Source: Leptasterias polaris (lineage: Eukaryota; Echinodermata; Asteroidea; Forcipulatida; Asteriidae). Taken from it: a stretch of DNA of 64,000 nt. The notes under the pieces are model-generated. The model made no database searches. It was not told the origin of the DNA and was given only the letters and a program-made list of their open reading frames with translations. The stretch spans positions 1,240,001 through 1,304,000 of the forward strand of contig JAZGTN010000214.1 in assembly GCA_037783415.1 (NCBI GenBank). Reading direction: 5' to 3'. Below are positions 1-11,890 of the stretch, in pieces. Made by a program: the position numbers and the translations under genes. The stretch's first letter is position 1, and the number at the start of each line of letters is the position of its first letter.

Positions 1-996
1 TTTAATTTTTCAGGTAATCAAACTGTCCGCTAATAAAAACTATGAAATGTTTTTGTGACAATTTTACTAAGAGTAAAATTGAGTACTTATCATTGCTTTT
101 ATCACTTCTGCATCCATGGAAATATCTGTTCTGTTTTGTTGTTGTACTTTTGCTATGTTTTGTCAGTTTGCTTGTCTGTTTTGTCAGTCGGGCGAGCTGT
201 GTCAACATTCTGAATCTCCAAAGCTCTCAAGCAATTCTTACATGGTACATCTCTGAATCCCCCTCCCCCAAACCGCTGTCTCATCATAGGAAGTTTAAAG
301 TTCTATTTTCATATCTTTTGACGCATGATTTTTTAAGAAAGAAAGATGTAAGCCTCATAACAAGAACAACATGCAGTACAGCAGCTTGCTTTCATTAATT
401 ACTATTTATACAAAGATAAAGAAAAGCTACATATTATTTTACCCCTTGGCGCAAGATAAATTTATTTTTCTGTAGACATCTTTATTTTGGATGCTGTGTG
501 CAACAGTAATAATGTATGTTCCCAATAGATGCCATCTTTATGGGAAACTTTATCAGCATTCTAACTTTCCTCTGCAGCCAAGTGGTTCACCGAGCAATCA
601 TGCAAGGAATTTGTGCAAACTCTTGTGTGCCGCACGCCATATTTGCGTTTCACGCACAGTTGTGTGTAAAAAAAATGATTGATTTGCCCGTAAAGATGGC
701 ACTGCCATCTTTACGGGCAAATCAATCATTTTTTAGACTTCATAGTGACATCAAATGGCAAATATCTACACTGATTCTCAAACAAATGCTAAAAAGAGGT
801 GTGACGTTGTTTAACCTTATAGCCTCAGTTCGGATCCATTCATTTGAATGGGATAAAAACAAGATGGCTGGACTATGATAGAAGGTTATAAATATGTAGA
901 GACTGTCCATTTTGAACAGTCCCTGTTAACTTCCTGTACCACAAAGGGTCAGTCAACTGAGCATAGTATCAAGTTTTTTCCTCTCTCCTTTTTCAG
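1..996. other. Non-coding, probable intron of the upstream gene
   Basis: No convincing coding exon is seen. The stretch ends in a strong polypyrimidine tract and AG (ctctcctttttcag) that feeds the exon at 997. It contains the long perfect hairpin listed separately. Confidence 0.5.
670..734. repeat. Perfect 32-bp inverted repeat, 1-bp loop
   Basis: The arms run 670-701 and 703-734 around a single C at 702. They are exact reverse complements through an A6/T6 outer end. The sequence outside the arms does not pair, so this is an isolated hairpin and not the end of a longer visible element. Confidence 0.9.
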
Positions 997-1105
997 TAAA
1001 AACTACAATCGGTTGGCGAGGTCACGACCTATTCTTCGAGCTGGATTGATGGTGTATGCTGTGGTTGTACATGTGTTCCTTGCATATCTACTGATGTATT
1101 GCTGA
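997..1105 (+). CDS. Last exon of a tail-anchored, golgin-like protein
   Basis: The exon follows an excellent acceptor and encodes about 36 residues ending at TGA. It has a basic stretch (KNYNRLARSRPILR) and then a single hydrophobic helix (about 20 residues, LMVYAVVVHVFLAYLL) with only MYC after it. This is the architecture of the C-terminal membrane anchor of Golgi coiled-coil proteins. The spacing P-I-x-R, then Y, then H inside the helix resembles my recollection of golgin-84 and giantin tails. The rest of the gene would lie to the left of the window. The family is inferred from one short exon; any single-pass tail-anchored protein remains possible. Confidence 0.4.
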
Positions 1106-3579
1106 AAAACCAGATTGTGGAGAGATGATCCTGCCAGATTCTAGCCATAGTGTGATGTCTATGGAAGAGGTCAACAGCAGTTAGTTTTGTATTGCTTGGA
1201 GAATTGGCATTTGATGTATTTAATAGTTTCAAAAAATAATAATGAAGTGTCCGATTTTAGGAATACTAGGTGGTAGCAGACTTACCTTGGCCCAATTTCA
1301 TAGCCTTGCCTATCACAGAAAAATGCGCTTGCAGCCCATAAAACTATAAGCTTTACAGGGTTTTGTCATCGTAGAAGTCTGCGGTAAGCAGAGCCATGAA
1401 ATTGGACCCTGGTAAGTGTACTTAAAATTGATGTGCATACTCTGAACTAGGTCAAATAATAAAAAATTAACCATTGTATCTGGTGCCACCTAGCGTCTCT
1501 AAGCTCTTTTTGAGACAGCGGCTTGGACTGCGATGGGGGTTCTTCCCCACTGTTTGAAGGCCTGTACCAAAAGCACACATTTTAAAAATAACTTACATAC
1601 TTGCAAATGGAATTATTATAGCTCTGATATTTGAAAAATGTTTAGAGATATTCTCAACCAAGAATGTAAGAGTAATTAATATTTATATAACCAAGTATCA
1701 ATATTGTGTCGATCTCAGCCAATTTTTTTTGTAAATACAAACAAGATTTTAATTAATTTACTAGATATTTTAGATGCTTCCATTTGTAAATTGACTAAAG
1801 TAATAAAATCAGTTTAAGAGATAGTTAGAATACGGTGCAAGCAAACTAAATAAATCAAAGTCAAAGCCATTGTATTTTTTTATCTAGGATAATTAATTAT
1901 TTTAAATTAAACAGCATTTTAAGAGCTTTTAAATTTTCTGCTCTGGAGATGGTTGTGCACTGGCAAAATTTCATCAAGGTTCTCAGTGGAAAATATTGCT
2001 CGACAGATTTCTCTACTTAGCAAAAAATGTTATGGGGTAATGTAATAAACTACAAACAGTGTATTAGTTTATGTAAACCCCAATTTTGACAGTGCCAAGG
2101 TAATTTGGGGGCTTGCCAGCTCTATGAATTTATAACCAGCTGTAGTAGATCTCGATTCATACTACTTGTGAATGAATATGCCAAGTAAGACACTTGGTTG
2201 TTAACTTGCAATGAGTTGCTCGTCAACAGTTTAATTATTGCCAACTTTCACACAAATCTCCAGTGCAAAACAACCGCTTTGATATCACGCTTTGTTAACT
2301 TGAATCAAAGGCACTTTTTAATAATTATGTCTCGAACCTGTAATCAAAAGGCATGATGAAAATTAAGTTGTGTTTCAAAATTTGTGGCTGCAGCTGGATC
2401 ATGATGTTAACATACCTCTATTATGCTGTGTCATTTGTGTCTGGTATCTTGCATACAACAGTGACAGTGGCAGCTCTAATTCACATATCCTGAAAGAAAC
2501 CAGACTATATTATCCTTCCAGCCTCGGTTTGGTTCCAATAGGTCAAATAGAAGAAAAGAAAGATGGCCGCCCTAAGCAAAAGCTGCAGTCACTAGTAGAC
2601 CTTGGTACTGATAAATGTCACAGTTTGTTGAACAATTTGCAGAAAATGAGAAACCTGTTTTTGTGTCTCTGCTCAACTGTTGCAGCAAAAGAATGACCAA
2701 GTTACAGCACTTTATAAGCAATGCAGTAAACAAACCATGATGCCATCAGTACAGGGGTTTATTCAGCTACAAAGAGGTTGAATTCCACCAGTCTTTTCTG
2801 AATGTGTTTGTTTAAAAACCACAAACTCCTACATGCAACTCGACCTAACTCAATATCTGATGATGTTCCCAGTAAACTGTTTTTACCCTTATTACTTAAC
2901 CTATGTCTGACATTTAAGCTCGCACATGAGTGCAGAAATTTTATTAATAATTGATGGAGCACTTTTACTATTCTTTTGTTTTCCTTGAAGAAACTAGTTT
3001 ATAATTGCACAAAAGAATCAGTTTAATTTGTTTTAGTGAGATTCAGATGACATTCTAATTTTCTTTGTAAAACTAATATTGTTAGTTGTCTGTCTCTGCT
3101 CTTCAGTTAAGATTTTCTTTTCAATAAATACTATTTTTGAGCAATGTGCGACCTGTTAAATGCTTAATATTTGAGGAAATTAAGTTAGGCCCCAAGTCAT
3201 TCACCAACGTGTGTACTGTTTTTTATTTGCTTTTTATTTTTTATTTAACAGTTAAGAATCTTAAAATTAGTTTTCATTGATGTTTGAGAAGTTAAGAATT
3301 CTCTATAGGTCCATGTCCCTTTATTTTGGTTTGGCATCAAAATTAAAATACCTGTAAATTATTTAGTATTGTATTTGGTAGGTATTAAAAAGTGACAATT
3401 ATTTTCATGTCATTTAATTTAGTTTTTTCAATTTTATTTTGTTTCATTCTTTTCAAATCATACTATGGGCCTAACACTGTAACCAGTAAGTGCAATTTAA
3501 TAATCCAAATAAATGACACAGTGATAACAAGTTCATTGTATGTGAATGTGCTATTTTTGTGTGTGTGTCTTCTGTACAT
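1106..3579. other. Non-coding; 3' flank of the upstream exon
   Basis: AT-rich sequence without recognisable exons apart from a small MITE. An AATAAA-type signal at about 3124 could end a long 3' UTR, but nothing fixes the transcript end. A 108-codon open frame at 2370-2696 matches no family I recognise and lacks splice or composition support. Confidence 0.5.
1289..1411. mobile_element. MITE of the GGCCCAATTTCAT family
   Basis: It begins GGCCCAATTTCATAG and ends with the complement (GAGCCATGAAATTGGACCC). Related copies lie at 39659, 40837, 46500, 54235 and 61981. It sits inside a slightly larger segment bounded by ctaggtgg...cacctagcg, which also recurs at 37690-37810, so two small elements appear nested. 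Confidence 0.65.
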
Positions 3580-3705
3580 ATAAAAATAATAACTAGTTCA
3601 TATATAGCTTTTTACAATAACGTCTCAATGCGCTTTACATTAGTGCACTGGTCATTAGGCCAATGACATTCCTTTAATCTTTATCAGCTCCCTGGGGAGT
3701 ATAAT
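3580..3705. repeat. Dispersed repeat, copy 1
   Basis: About 120 bp (aataataactagttc ... ctccctggggagtata) recur at 22755-22880 in the same orientation with only scattered differences. No coding capacity. Probably a SINE-like or LINE-end fragment. Confidence 0.7.
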
Positions 3706-6700
3706 GACTAGAAAACAACTTGTGAACAACTTTTTCACTTATTAGAATATTACACCAGTACCAATTGCTCTGATAAATATTTCTTTCTCAAATACTGTGA
3801 ACATGAAATGAGAGAAAATTTGGTAATTTCGAAGCTATAAAAATATTAAATATTTAGCTTTTGGGTATTTGTAACCCTGCAGTAACCACGCCCCTACGTG
3901 GGATAAGGGAGGTCGTTAATTGGAGTTAACATTTCCAAACAAACGTACCTGATATAATAACAACGTTAAATGTCATGTGTGGTACATGTGTATGTTGGCG
4001 TTGAGGGGCCGGGTATGATGAGACTGACGTGAGAGTTTTCTGTTAAGATTTTCGCCTCTTGTTGAACTCGGTGGTTGAACATATTAGAAGGTAAGTTTCT
4101 GAAATACTTTCCTTTGGTGAATTTTGGGATCGCAGAACAGCCTGCCACCTTGATTTCCTGGCTAAGTGACAAAGTTCACTGCGGGCTAGCCCACCTTGTT
4201 GGGCTGTAATGGCTCTCTTTTATTAACATCGGTCTCATGTGAGTGTTATGAGACCGATGTTAAAAGAGAGCCATTACAGCCCAACAAGGTGGGCTAACTG
4301 CGGGCTAGCCCAGGTTCGACTCCTTCGTTGCATGGCTCTGCCTGCCAGTGCATGCACATATTATGGAGGAAGAGGTGAGCTACTTTGCTTTGATTGAGTA
4401 CTTACCGGGGAGAACTGCGGGCATGACGGTTGTCTAGTTTACGGACACAAATTTGGCCCATCACAATGACAGGGTATTTATTAACAACTTTGAACTTAAT
4501 TTTAACGTAGCTTAATACATCATGTTTGCATGAACTTGAATTGAAGTGAATCCTGTGGTCTTCACTGACGTCTGGTGCTGTGGCATGGTAGGTAGGTAAT
4601 TGCCAATTGGCAAAAATGCTGTCTTTTTGCTGACATTTGATCCGATCTTCCTTATAATTTAGGTCAAAAATACTATACACTAGGGAGGACAGCACTTTTT
4701 GCATTTTTTTTTAATTCACGGACAAATGTTATATCATTGGAAAGCTTACAACCTGAGGATCACAATGGAGGTAAAATTATTTTCATAGCTTTTTCTGGTA
4801 AGAAGTTACGACAATTTTAAAGCCAATTTTTAGGGTGTTGTTTTCTGTCATCACTTTTTAAATTGACTCCCGATTGTTATAAAGTAATTAGTTGTGCCTT
4901 TGAATAGAAATATGCACTAATTGTTTAACCAACAAACAGCTCAGGATAAACCAAATACAGTGCTTTCTAAATTAAACACATATTATGTTTCCATGGTGAA
5001 GTTACACCATGTCACACCATGTCGCAACAAAAGCAAAAGAAAAGTTATGAAAACAAATATATTTAAAAAAAATCATGCATATTTACAGAAAGATTACTTA
5101 GTCTAAAATCTGTTTTTGTATACTGTAACATAGCAAAATCATAGTGGATACCAAATTATAGATCTTGGCAAGAGCAATGCAATGTGCAAACCAAATAAAA
5201 AGATGACACCAATGCCTGACTCCTGGAACTCTTCTAGGTGATGTGAGTAGGCCCCTATTATTTTCTTGTTAATGTATTGTTTTTTTCACTTTGTTTGTAA
5301 AACAAATTGACAAAGTATATTAAAACAAAAGCAATTTAATTCTTAAAAAATTGTTTATCTTGTTCTTCAATCACCAGATCTCTAGCCTGTAGTTGGATCT
5401 TCAAGGAGTTTCTGGTGACTCTTCATAAGCAATGTTGCAGTACCAAGATGGACAACATAAAATAAATTAAAATAAGCTGTAGCTCTACAAGACAAAACAA
5501 AAAAGTGCTGTAACACACAACACAGTAAAGTATGTGCCCCTCATTGCAAAAAGCAAATGGAAAACAAATTTGCCTTTAAAAAAACAATTTAATAGGCTAT
5601 TTTTGGTGTCATTAATAAATAATAAAGCATGTTTAATATTGAAACTATTATGCTATGAAAAACAAATTGGTGAGAAACAACAGCAAATACAAAAATGCTG
5701 AGTAAATTTGTGGTGCTGTAAAATGATAAAACATATTTTATTAACTATAAATAGGAGTAGTAATAATAATAGTGCATGATGAGTGGTGTGGTGGAGATGA
5801 CGGCAATGATATAATTATTTCTTTCTTGTTTATAAAAATAGAATTAATAAAAACAATTCAAAAATAAACAGCAGCAAAGAGACAGGTGGTGAAAAAAACT
5901 TTATAGAAATAAGATAGAAAGTAGTAAATATAAGTTCTCTTGTTATTACCACCATCAGATCTGTCTTATTAGTTATTATTATAATATAAATTATAAGTTT
6001 TAAACTCATTTTCAAAGTCAGAATAATGTAATGCACAAATGTAGCGCAGTTCTAATTTGCGCGCGCAAAAGCACAATATTGGAAATTATACGTGTGCAAT
6101 TCGTTCACAATTGCGCGCGCAAATAAAAAAATGCGCGTTTGTAAAGATTGTGCTTGACATCGTCCTGAAATTGCCGCTGCTTCATCTGCACGACGCATTT
6201 CCTAAAAGCTCTTTGCGACGTAAGGCGACATGGAAAATTAATTTTTTTTTTATTCCATTGCCTTTGGAAGGCTTCAAGCATCCCTAAAATCAACCTTTCC
6301 AGCTCCCTCAACCCCATTTTAACTGGATTTTTCTGAATAAAAGCTCAAATATTTGCAAATAAAATCACTTTTTGCATGAATTTTGTTCATTCAAAGTCAA
6401 ATTTCTTAGCTCAAAATGCACCAAAATTGCCAAGTTTAGTATCAAAAGAAAGCTACATTCATTCTCTGTCCAAATCTTACACCAAAAAAATTACATACAC
6501 CAAACTTCGCACGAAAGCGAGTAAAAATGAAAACACAGATCAGGCGGTCAAAAACCAAAATGGCCGCGTCCGCGATAAAAAATCACTCTCGCAAAAGAGA
6601 ATTTCTTCAAGCAAGTTGTCCTTCAAATATCATGTAAGTATCAAAATGAACAATAGAAATCAAACAATCATGTTTTCCTCTTCAATTTGATGAATTTTCT

Positions 6701-6814
6701 TTTACATTCGGCGAGTATTTCTATTAGAAATCAAAGATTGAAAAAGACAAATTTAGTGTGGTGACAGATAGGAAGGCGAAAAATGACCCCATCGCTGGCC
6801 TCCCTATATACACC
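3706..6814. other. Non-coding AT-rich sequence
   Basis: No exon or RNA gene is recognised apart from the hairpin at 4187-4296. A CG-richer patch at 6050-6140 contains repeated GCGCGCAAA in both orientations and may be the end of a degraded element. Open frames here are short and unsupported. Confidence 0.5.
4187..4296. repeat. Long near-perfect hairpin flanked by a direct repeat
   Basis: The two arms of about 50 bp are complementary except for a 3-bp indel (ATT) near the loop. The loop is about 9 bp. The same 15-16 bp, ctgcgggctagccca, occurs immediately outside and partly inside the left arm (4180-4193) and again just after the right arm (4299-4312). Confidence 0.85.
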
Positions 6815-7260
6815 CAGTACAGTCATTTGACCAGTTCCGGCCAGATCATTGACCAGAGCTCCAGATCACTCAATATCTCGCTGCATAACAAACATGGTGG
6901 CACACTTAGTTAGGTAAAATCAGTTCACTGTTTGTAGAAAGTTTATTTATTTAGTTTATTTATTTATTACTACACCTGTATTAGCATTGGAAGCTTGCAA
7001 TTACATGACGATCGTTGGAGAAAGGAAAAAAGTTTGTGTCCTTATGTAGGAGACATTTTTATGAATGGGAGTGTGGGTTTGCAACAGGGCGCACTACTGA
7101 TTCGAAATAGAATCAACTGATCAGAAACTGGTCAAATGGGTGACGAAACTTTTCTCAAGCCGAGCTTCAAAAGTATTAATATTTGTTGGTGAATTTTATG
7201 ACATGCTTAGCGACTTTTGTTGTTTAGGATGTCAAAGAGAGTGTAAACAAAATATGTGAA
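6815..7260. mobile_element. Diverged copy of the 52325 Tc1/mariner-like element
   Basis: It starts TACAGTCATTTGACCAGTTC and carries the internal blocks of the 52325-53203 element in reverse order and orientation, including attcgaaatagaatcaact and the block caaaagtattaat. The far TIR is not recognisable, so the copy is truncated or decayed. It lies within 250 bp of the IBA57 start codon. Confidence 0.65.
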
Positions 7261-7506
7261 GTGAAAACAGCGTTATTTAGAAAAATCATCAACAAAACTG
7301 ACTTGAGCTGACTCGATCTTGCATTCACCAGATAGTCTAAATGATAGTCGTAACCCGCAATCTTCCCAATGGTAGGGGCGTGAGGCAAGAGCTATGAAGT
7401 ATGACTATTGCAGCTATTAATGGTTCTAAAGAACATTAATAGGCTCCCAGTTACTCTGACTACTGCTGAACACACTTCAATAATTTCAAACTTTTTTCAG
7501 ATTACC
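7261..7506 (+). promoter_or_regulatory. Upstream region / probable 5' UTR of IBA57
   Basis: Only about 250 bp separate the MITE relic from the start codon. A pyrimidine run ending in AG (cttttttcag, to 7500) lies 6 bp before the ATG, so the start codon may sit in a second, spliced exon. No TATA box is clear. Confidence 0.35.
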
Positions 7507-7842
7507 ATGGCAACCACATCACTAAGGATGAGCCTCCTGGGAGTTTTTCTGCAGAAAACTTCAGCGAACTCTCTCAATCGTTGCATCTCTTGCCACTCCA
7601 AGCAGTCTTTAGCCTTCGCAGCAACCCACAAGAAAGAACACAGCACTAGACTTGGCTTACATCGAGGGCTTCATACTGAGAAAACAGAGTGTATTCAGGA
7701 GAAAGATGCGCCAAGAGAACTTTTCTCTAAGTTGATGGGACGGGGGCTGCTGAGAATAAGTGGACCTGATGCAACTGAACTCCTACAGGGTTTACAGACT
7801 AATGATACTGGGTTACTATGGAGTATGTTCCTTAATACACAG
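7507..7842 (+). CDS. IBA57: IBA57, coding exon 1 (iron-sulfur cluster assembly factor)
   Basis: IBA57 belongs to the folate-binding YgfZ/GcvT-like family and acts with ISCA1 and ISCA2 in mitochondria to make [4Fe-4S] clusters. This exon encodes 112 residues. About 60 form an Arg/Ser/Lys-rich N-terminus typical of a mitochondrial presequence. The conserved start of the fold follows: GRGLLRISGPDATELLQGLQ-TND, then MFLNTQ. I chose the ATG at 7507 for its accATGg context, directly after a likely acceptor; an in-frame ATG upstream at 7408 lies before that acceptor. The exon ends in phase 0 at cag|gtatgc. The frame stays open beyond the donor into an AAT microsatellite, but that is intron. Confidence 0.85.
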
Positions 7843-7870
7843 GTATGCAGTGAGTCAATTGTTGCTAGTC

Positions 7871-7872
<2 letters not shown>

Positions 7873-7906
<34 letters not shown>

Positions 7907-8035
7907 TTAATATTGCCCAACTGTTCTGCAAAGAAAAAATATGTCGGGTGGGACTTGAACCCATGACCCCTGCATTCTAGGGCTGACCTCTTAACCAATA
8001 GACTACAGAGCGTGCCTGGTGTCAAGTGGCCAGGT
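7873..8035 (-). repeat. tRNA-derived SINE with (ATT)n tail
   Basis: On the minus strand a tRNA-like head is seen (gtagtctattggttaagag as an A-box region, ggttcaagtccc as a B box). It runs into an (ATT)n tail, which is the AAT microsatellite at 7873-7912. The anticodon arm is degenerate, so it is not a functional tRNA. Confidence 0.6.
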
Positions 8036-9357
8036 TGAACTCTGTGGCCTGGTCAAATAAAGTGCTAATCTCACATTGATCGAAGGGTTGGCCTATTTAT
8101 CATTTAAAGATTTCACTTCAAGTGTTTATTTTATTCCTGTCAACATCTGAACTTTGTGAAGATCATTCAGCATGGTCTGTCAATAAATGTATGTTTTCCT
8201 TGTTAGGGACCATGGATAAATTATGTCACGCGGACGACCGCGATCCGACGCGTTCCTTCGAGTGACAACTCAGACAAAAGAAAACCCACCCAATGTCACG
8301 CAGTGTCACGCGTTCTTCTGCAATCGCCCGGTCTTGGGGGAGAATCACTGTATAACAAAGGAACAATGGTATTGGCCAAATGCCACTGCATAGTTATAAT
8401 CGGCTTACTAGATACACACTATCTTTTCCCACCGCAATAAGTCTACTGTCGTTTCAATTTAAAACCAGAATCCATGTATTAAAACGATAAGTATTGTAGG
8501 CCTAACTCCAGCCGGGTATATTTTCTTGGTTTTCTTTTTTAAGCCTCTAAATTTTGAGTTTGGGACTGGGTAAATGAGTGATCCCGTCTTGTCTGCTGGG
8601 TATGTATTTGTTTATCTGCCGTTGGTACAGTAAATGTTGAGGTAGGCAGCGGGGAATTGTCATCACAAATTAGTGGTGCAGACATTTTTATTATTATCAT
8701 TATAAAAAATTATTTACTTTTTCTTCGGCCATTTATAAAAGTACACAACATACTATATACAAATAACTTCTAGCGTGAGACTAGTTTAATGTATCAATCG
8801 GGCAAGATTGAAAAGGCAACTTCCACGTCCACGGACATGAATTAAAAGTAACGGTCTTCTTTTCCGCCCTTTTTGACAAATACATTAGCCAAACGATTGT
8901 TGATTAAAACAACTATAATGATAATGAAATTTATTTATTAGGAAATCAATCTTCAGTCTTGTACCTGTATGGAGATGTTTGGTAAATATGATGTTGCGCT
9001 GGAACGGTTTCACGCACAACAGATAGTGCTACCACAGGTCGTGTCCCCTGACATGTTGATACCTTTGCGTGCGTAATAGTCTTAAAGGGCCATGCTAAAG
9101 TGCGCCCTCTTGGCATATGTTTTATTTATTTTTTGACCGGGAATCGTGCGAAATACACTTTTAAACAAAGTTCTTGTCCTTGTATCACATTTCTTTTGTT
9201 AAATGTTAATAAATGTGCGTCAATACAAAGTAGAGAGTGTGTGTTAACAAACAAAAATAAATTTTTGAATTTTGGGGAACAAATACTAGTACACGTTCAA
9301 TCGTTCAACTACATGTCATTTCAAATTGTGATATCGAAATTTTCGAGCATGGTAAAT

Positions 9358-10190
9358 CTAAAAACTACCAAGTCTTCGTTCAACGTCATCGGCATTATTT
9401 ACAAAGTACGACCTTCTTTTGGCGTTGTGGTCATAAACGAGCAGTAAAGAGCACTCTCCGGCCACGCCGTCCGTCAGGCACGGTTGACCGGTAGCGATGT
9501 GATGCTCACGCTGAATTTTGATTCTCGGTGTGTTACACGTTGACTAAATATTTGGATACAATTTTCCTCATATTTTGGGTTTGATTTCACCTAAGATGTT
9601 GAAAATTTAAGACGTAAATTGCAGTCATCATCTGATATCATGTTTTATTTTGTGTGGAGTTTGAAAACGCAATACTGATTTTGGGATTCGCTTTCTAAAT
9701 TGGGAAGGAATAGTAGTACAGTGTCCAACTGCTCCTTTCAAATTGAGTTAAAACAACTGTATTAATTTTGTTTAAAATTTCAGCATAGGCCTAAGATCTG
9801 AAATGATGCATATACAACTGCCAAGTCTTCGTTCAATGTCATTGGACATTATTTACAAATTACGGCCTTCTTTTTTTCTTTCTTTTTTGTTTGACCAACA
9901 CATTAGCCATGCCAAAGATTGTCGTTGTGGTCATAAACGAGCAGTACAGAGCACTCTCCGGCCATGAGCCACGCCGTCCGTCAGGCACGGTTGACCGGCT
10001 AGTGATGTGCAGCTCACGCTGAATTTTGATTCTCGGTGTGTTACACTTTGACTAAATATGTGGATACAATTTTCCTCATATTTTGGGTTTGATTTCACCT
10101 AAGATGTTGAAAATTTAAGACGTAAATTGCAGTTATCATCTGATATCATGGTTTATTTTGTGTGGAGTTTGAAAACGCAATACTGATTTG
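9358..10190. repeat. Direct duplication inside the Harbinger-like element
   Basis: About 300 bp (ccaagtcttcgttcaa ... gaaaacgcaatactga) occur at 9358-9690 and again at 9818-10190, with point differences and a T-rich insertion in the second copy. This points to an internal tandem duplication after capture. Confidence 0.8.
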
Positions 10191-10417
10191 GGGTTTGATT
10201 TCACCTAAAGAAAGGGCAGAGGCAAATGAAGTTTAAACAAACAACAAGGTTTATATTTTTGATGTTTATTAAAAATGGTAAGCAAAGAAAACAAACAGAC
10301 AATAGGGCCTAGTCAATATGCTTTAATATGCAGTTACTACCAATAAATAAACGATGACCTAATTTAAAAATCAAAACAGAAAAAAAAAAGGAAACTGAAG
10401 TTACGCCTGTTCCACTT

Positions 10418-10929
10418 CTATAAAACTATGCGTAATCGTTGGGTTATTTTCCTGCATTTAGAATTAACGGAGTGCCGTATCTCCTTCCCCATGGCACCAC
10501 TCGTGCAACCGGGAAACTCCTTTTCGGCTTGTGCAAGCAATGCTTTAAACCTTTCGTCTTCGATTAGAACCTTCTTTTCGACAATTTGTCCCACAACATG
10601 CACAGTGGTCCCCCAAAGTAATTAAAGTTTGGAATCTCCTCTTTGGAGAATCCAATCGACAAAAGTCGAGGAATGATGTCTTTTCTCGAAGCAGATTGCT
10701 GGAGGAGTGCATCGTACTGCTTTCGAGGAAGTGCCATGGTTGCATCTTCCCCTCCTATTACAATGTTTTCAGGGCAGTTCTCCTGTTGGACGTACTGAGG
10801 GGGTCGTGTGGCGGTCTGGCGAAGTACTTGTAGAGAAGGCTGCGGGATAAGTGGAGCGGATTGAGGTACAGCGTTGGGTAGTGCACTTGCCGTTTCCAAA
10901 ATGGCGGCCAATATTGCATTTCCTTGCAT
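10418..10929 (-). pseudogene. BEN-domain protein fragment, frameshifted, in a transposon
   Basis: Two overlapping minus-strand frames (10929 to about 10616, then about 10611 to 10418) together give one domain. The first has a Gln/Pro-rich leader and then DIIPRLLSIGFSKEEIPNFN. The second has KKVLIEDERFKALLAQ, a Pro-Gly, and IRHSVNSKCRK before a stop. The order (Leu-rich helix, FSKEE, K-x-x-L, FPG, N-x-K-C-R) is that of the BEN domain, which mediates DNA and protein contacts in chromatin proteins and occurs in some transposons and viruses. The frame is lost at a run of five Gs (10612-10616), consistent with a 1-bp deletion. The Harbinger-like TIRs enclose it. The family call is from pattern memory. 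Confidence 0.5.
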
Positions 10930-11890
10930 ATATGTGTGACACTAAAATATTAAAATAAAAAGGTATAGTGTTGCAAAACACTTTCGTGTACATCTATTGC
11001 ATTTATTCAAATCCGCTATCGAATTATCATTCTTTATTTTGTAATGGGTGAAAGTAGCTGTTGAATGAAGAAAAGATGACAACATTTTGCCCTTACTGCT
11101 CACACTAATGATATTATATTGCAAACATTCAGGGCGATGTTTAAGCGTATAATTTTGTCGTAAAAAGGGCCGTTTAAAAAGGCCAACATCTCTAGCTTTT
11201 AGTTGCAGAACTTGTCACCAGCTCTGAAATACCAATGGAAATCAAACTAAAGCTCAACTTTTCATAAAATACATACTTGTAGTAGCATTGTAGCTTATTG
11301 GCTTTTCGCAAACTCAAGTGTTGACCATAGTATCTCTTCAATCCATTGTCCGCAAACACTAATCCTTCACTCCTTTGTGCGCTATTTTCGCGCTGCCTTG
11401 TCCGTGTAATCTGACCAACAAAAGGCACCAACAAAAGATTTCGATAATGAGGGAATTTAAAAATCACTGGAGCGCAAATCCCATCGTGTCACGCGGTCGT
11501 GACAATTTTGGAGCAACCGCGTTCTTGAACGCGTCGGCACGCGGGCGACCGCGATCTTAATTTGTCCATGGTCCCTTAGTGAACATAGATAGCAAACTCC
11601 TCACTCTGTCATTTCTGTGTCTAGCCAGAAAACCCCCCAAATATTCTCCTCTGTGCCTCATCAGCTGGAAATCAAAACCCACAACCAACTACCTTGACCA
11701 CTGGACCACTAATTATCGTTTCCAGTGAATAGAGACTGGCTTAATCGCTTCAGCTGTGTCAACGCAATTCTTTTGGTTTTTTAAAGTGGTGTAGCATTCA
11801 CATAGCTTTAAAAGAACTGAACAGAAACTAAATGCTTTTTCCTCTTGTATTTGCTTTCAAAACCTTGATCGATGTCTGCAAATTTTTCAG

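Larger units (their letters stand above)
8206..11575. mobile_element. Harbinger-like DNA transposon in IBA57 intron 1
   Basis: The ends are long TIRs: GGGACCATGGATAAATTA on the left, and GGGACCATGGACAAATTA read inward from the right. Similarity continues for about 60 bp of CG-rich sequence. A 3-bp TTA is duplicated at 8203-8205 and 11576-11578, as expected for PIF/Harbinger insertion. No transposase is recognisable in the 3370 bp, so the copy is non-autonomous. It contains an internal duplication (9358-9690 and 9818-10190) and a broken BEN-domain coding region on the minus strand. Superfamily rests on TSD and TIR only. Confidence 0.75.

Noticed and set aside
516..878. 120-codon frame overlapping the hairpin
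   Set aside because: It is open largely because of the palindrome and AT content; no family or splice evidence.
7843..7980. Continuation of IBA57 exon 1 past the donor
   Set aside because: It runs through an AAT microsatellite and a SINE; the donor cag|gtatgc and the family match both end at 7842.
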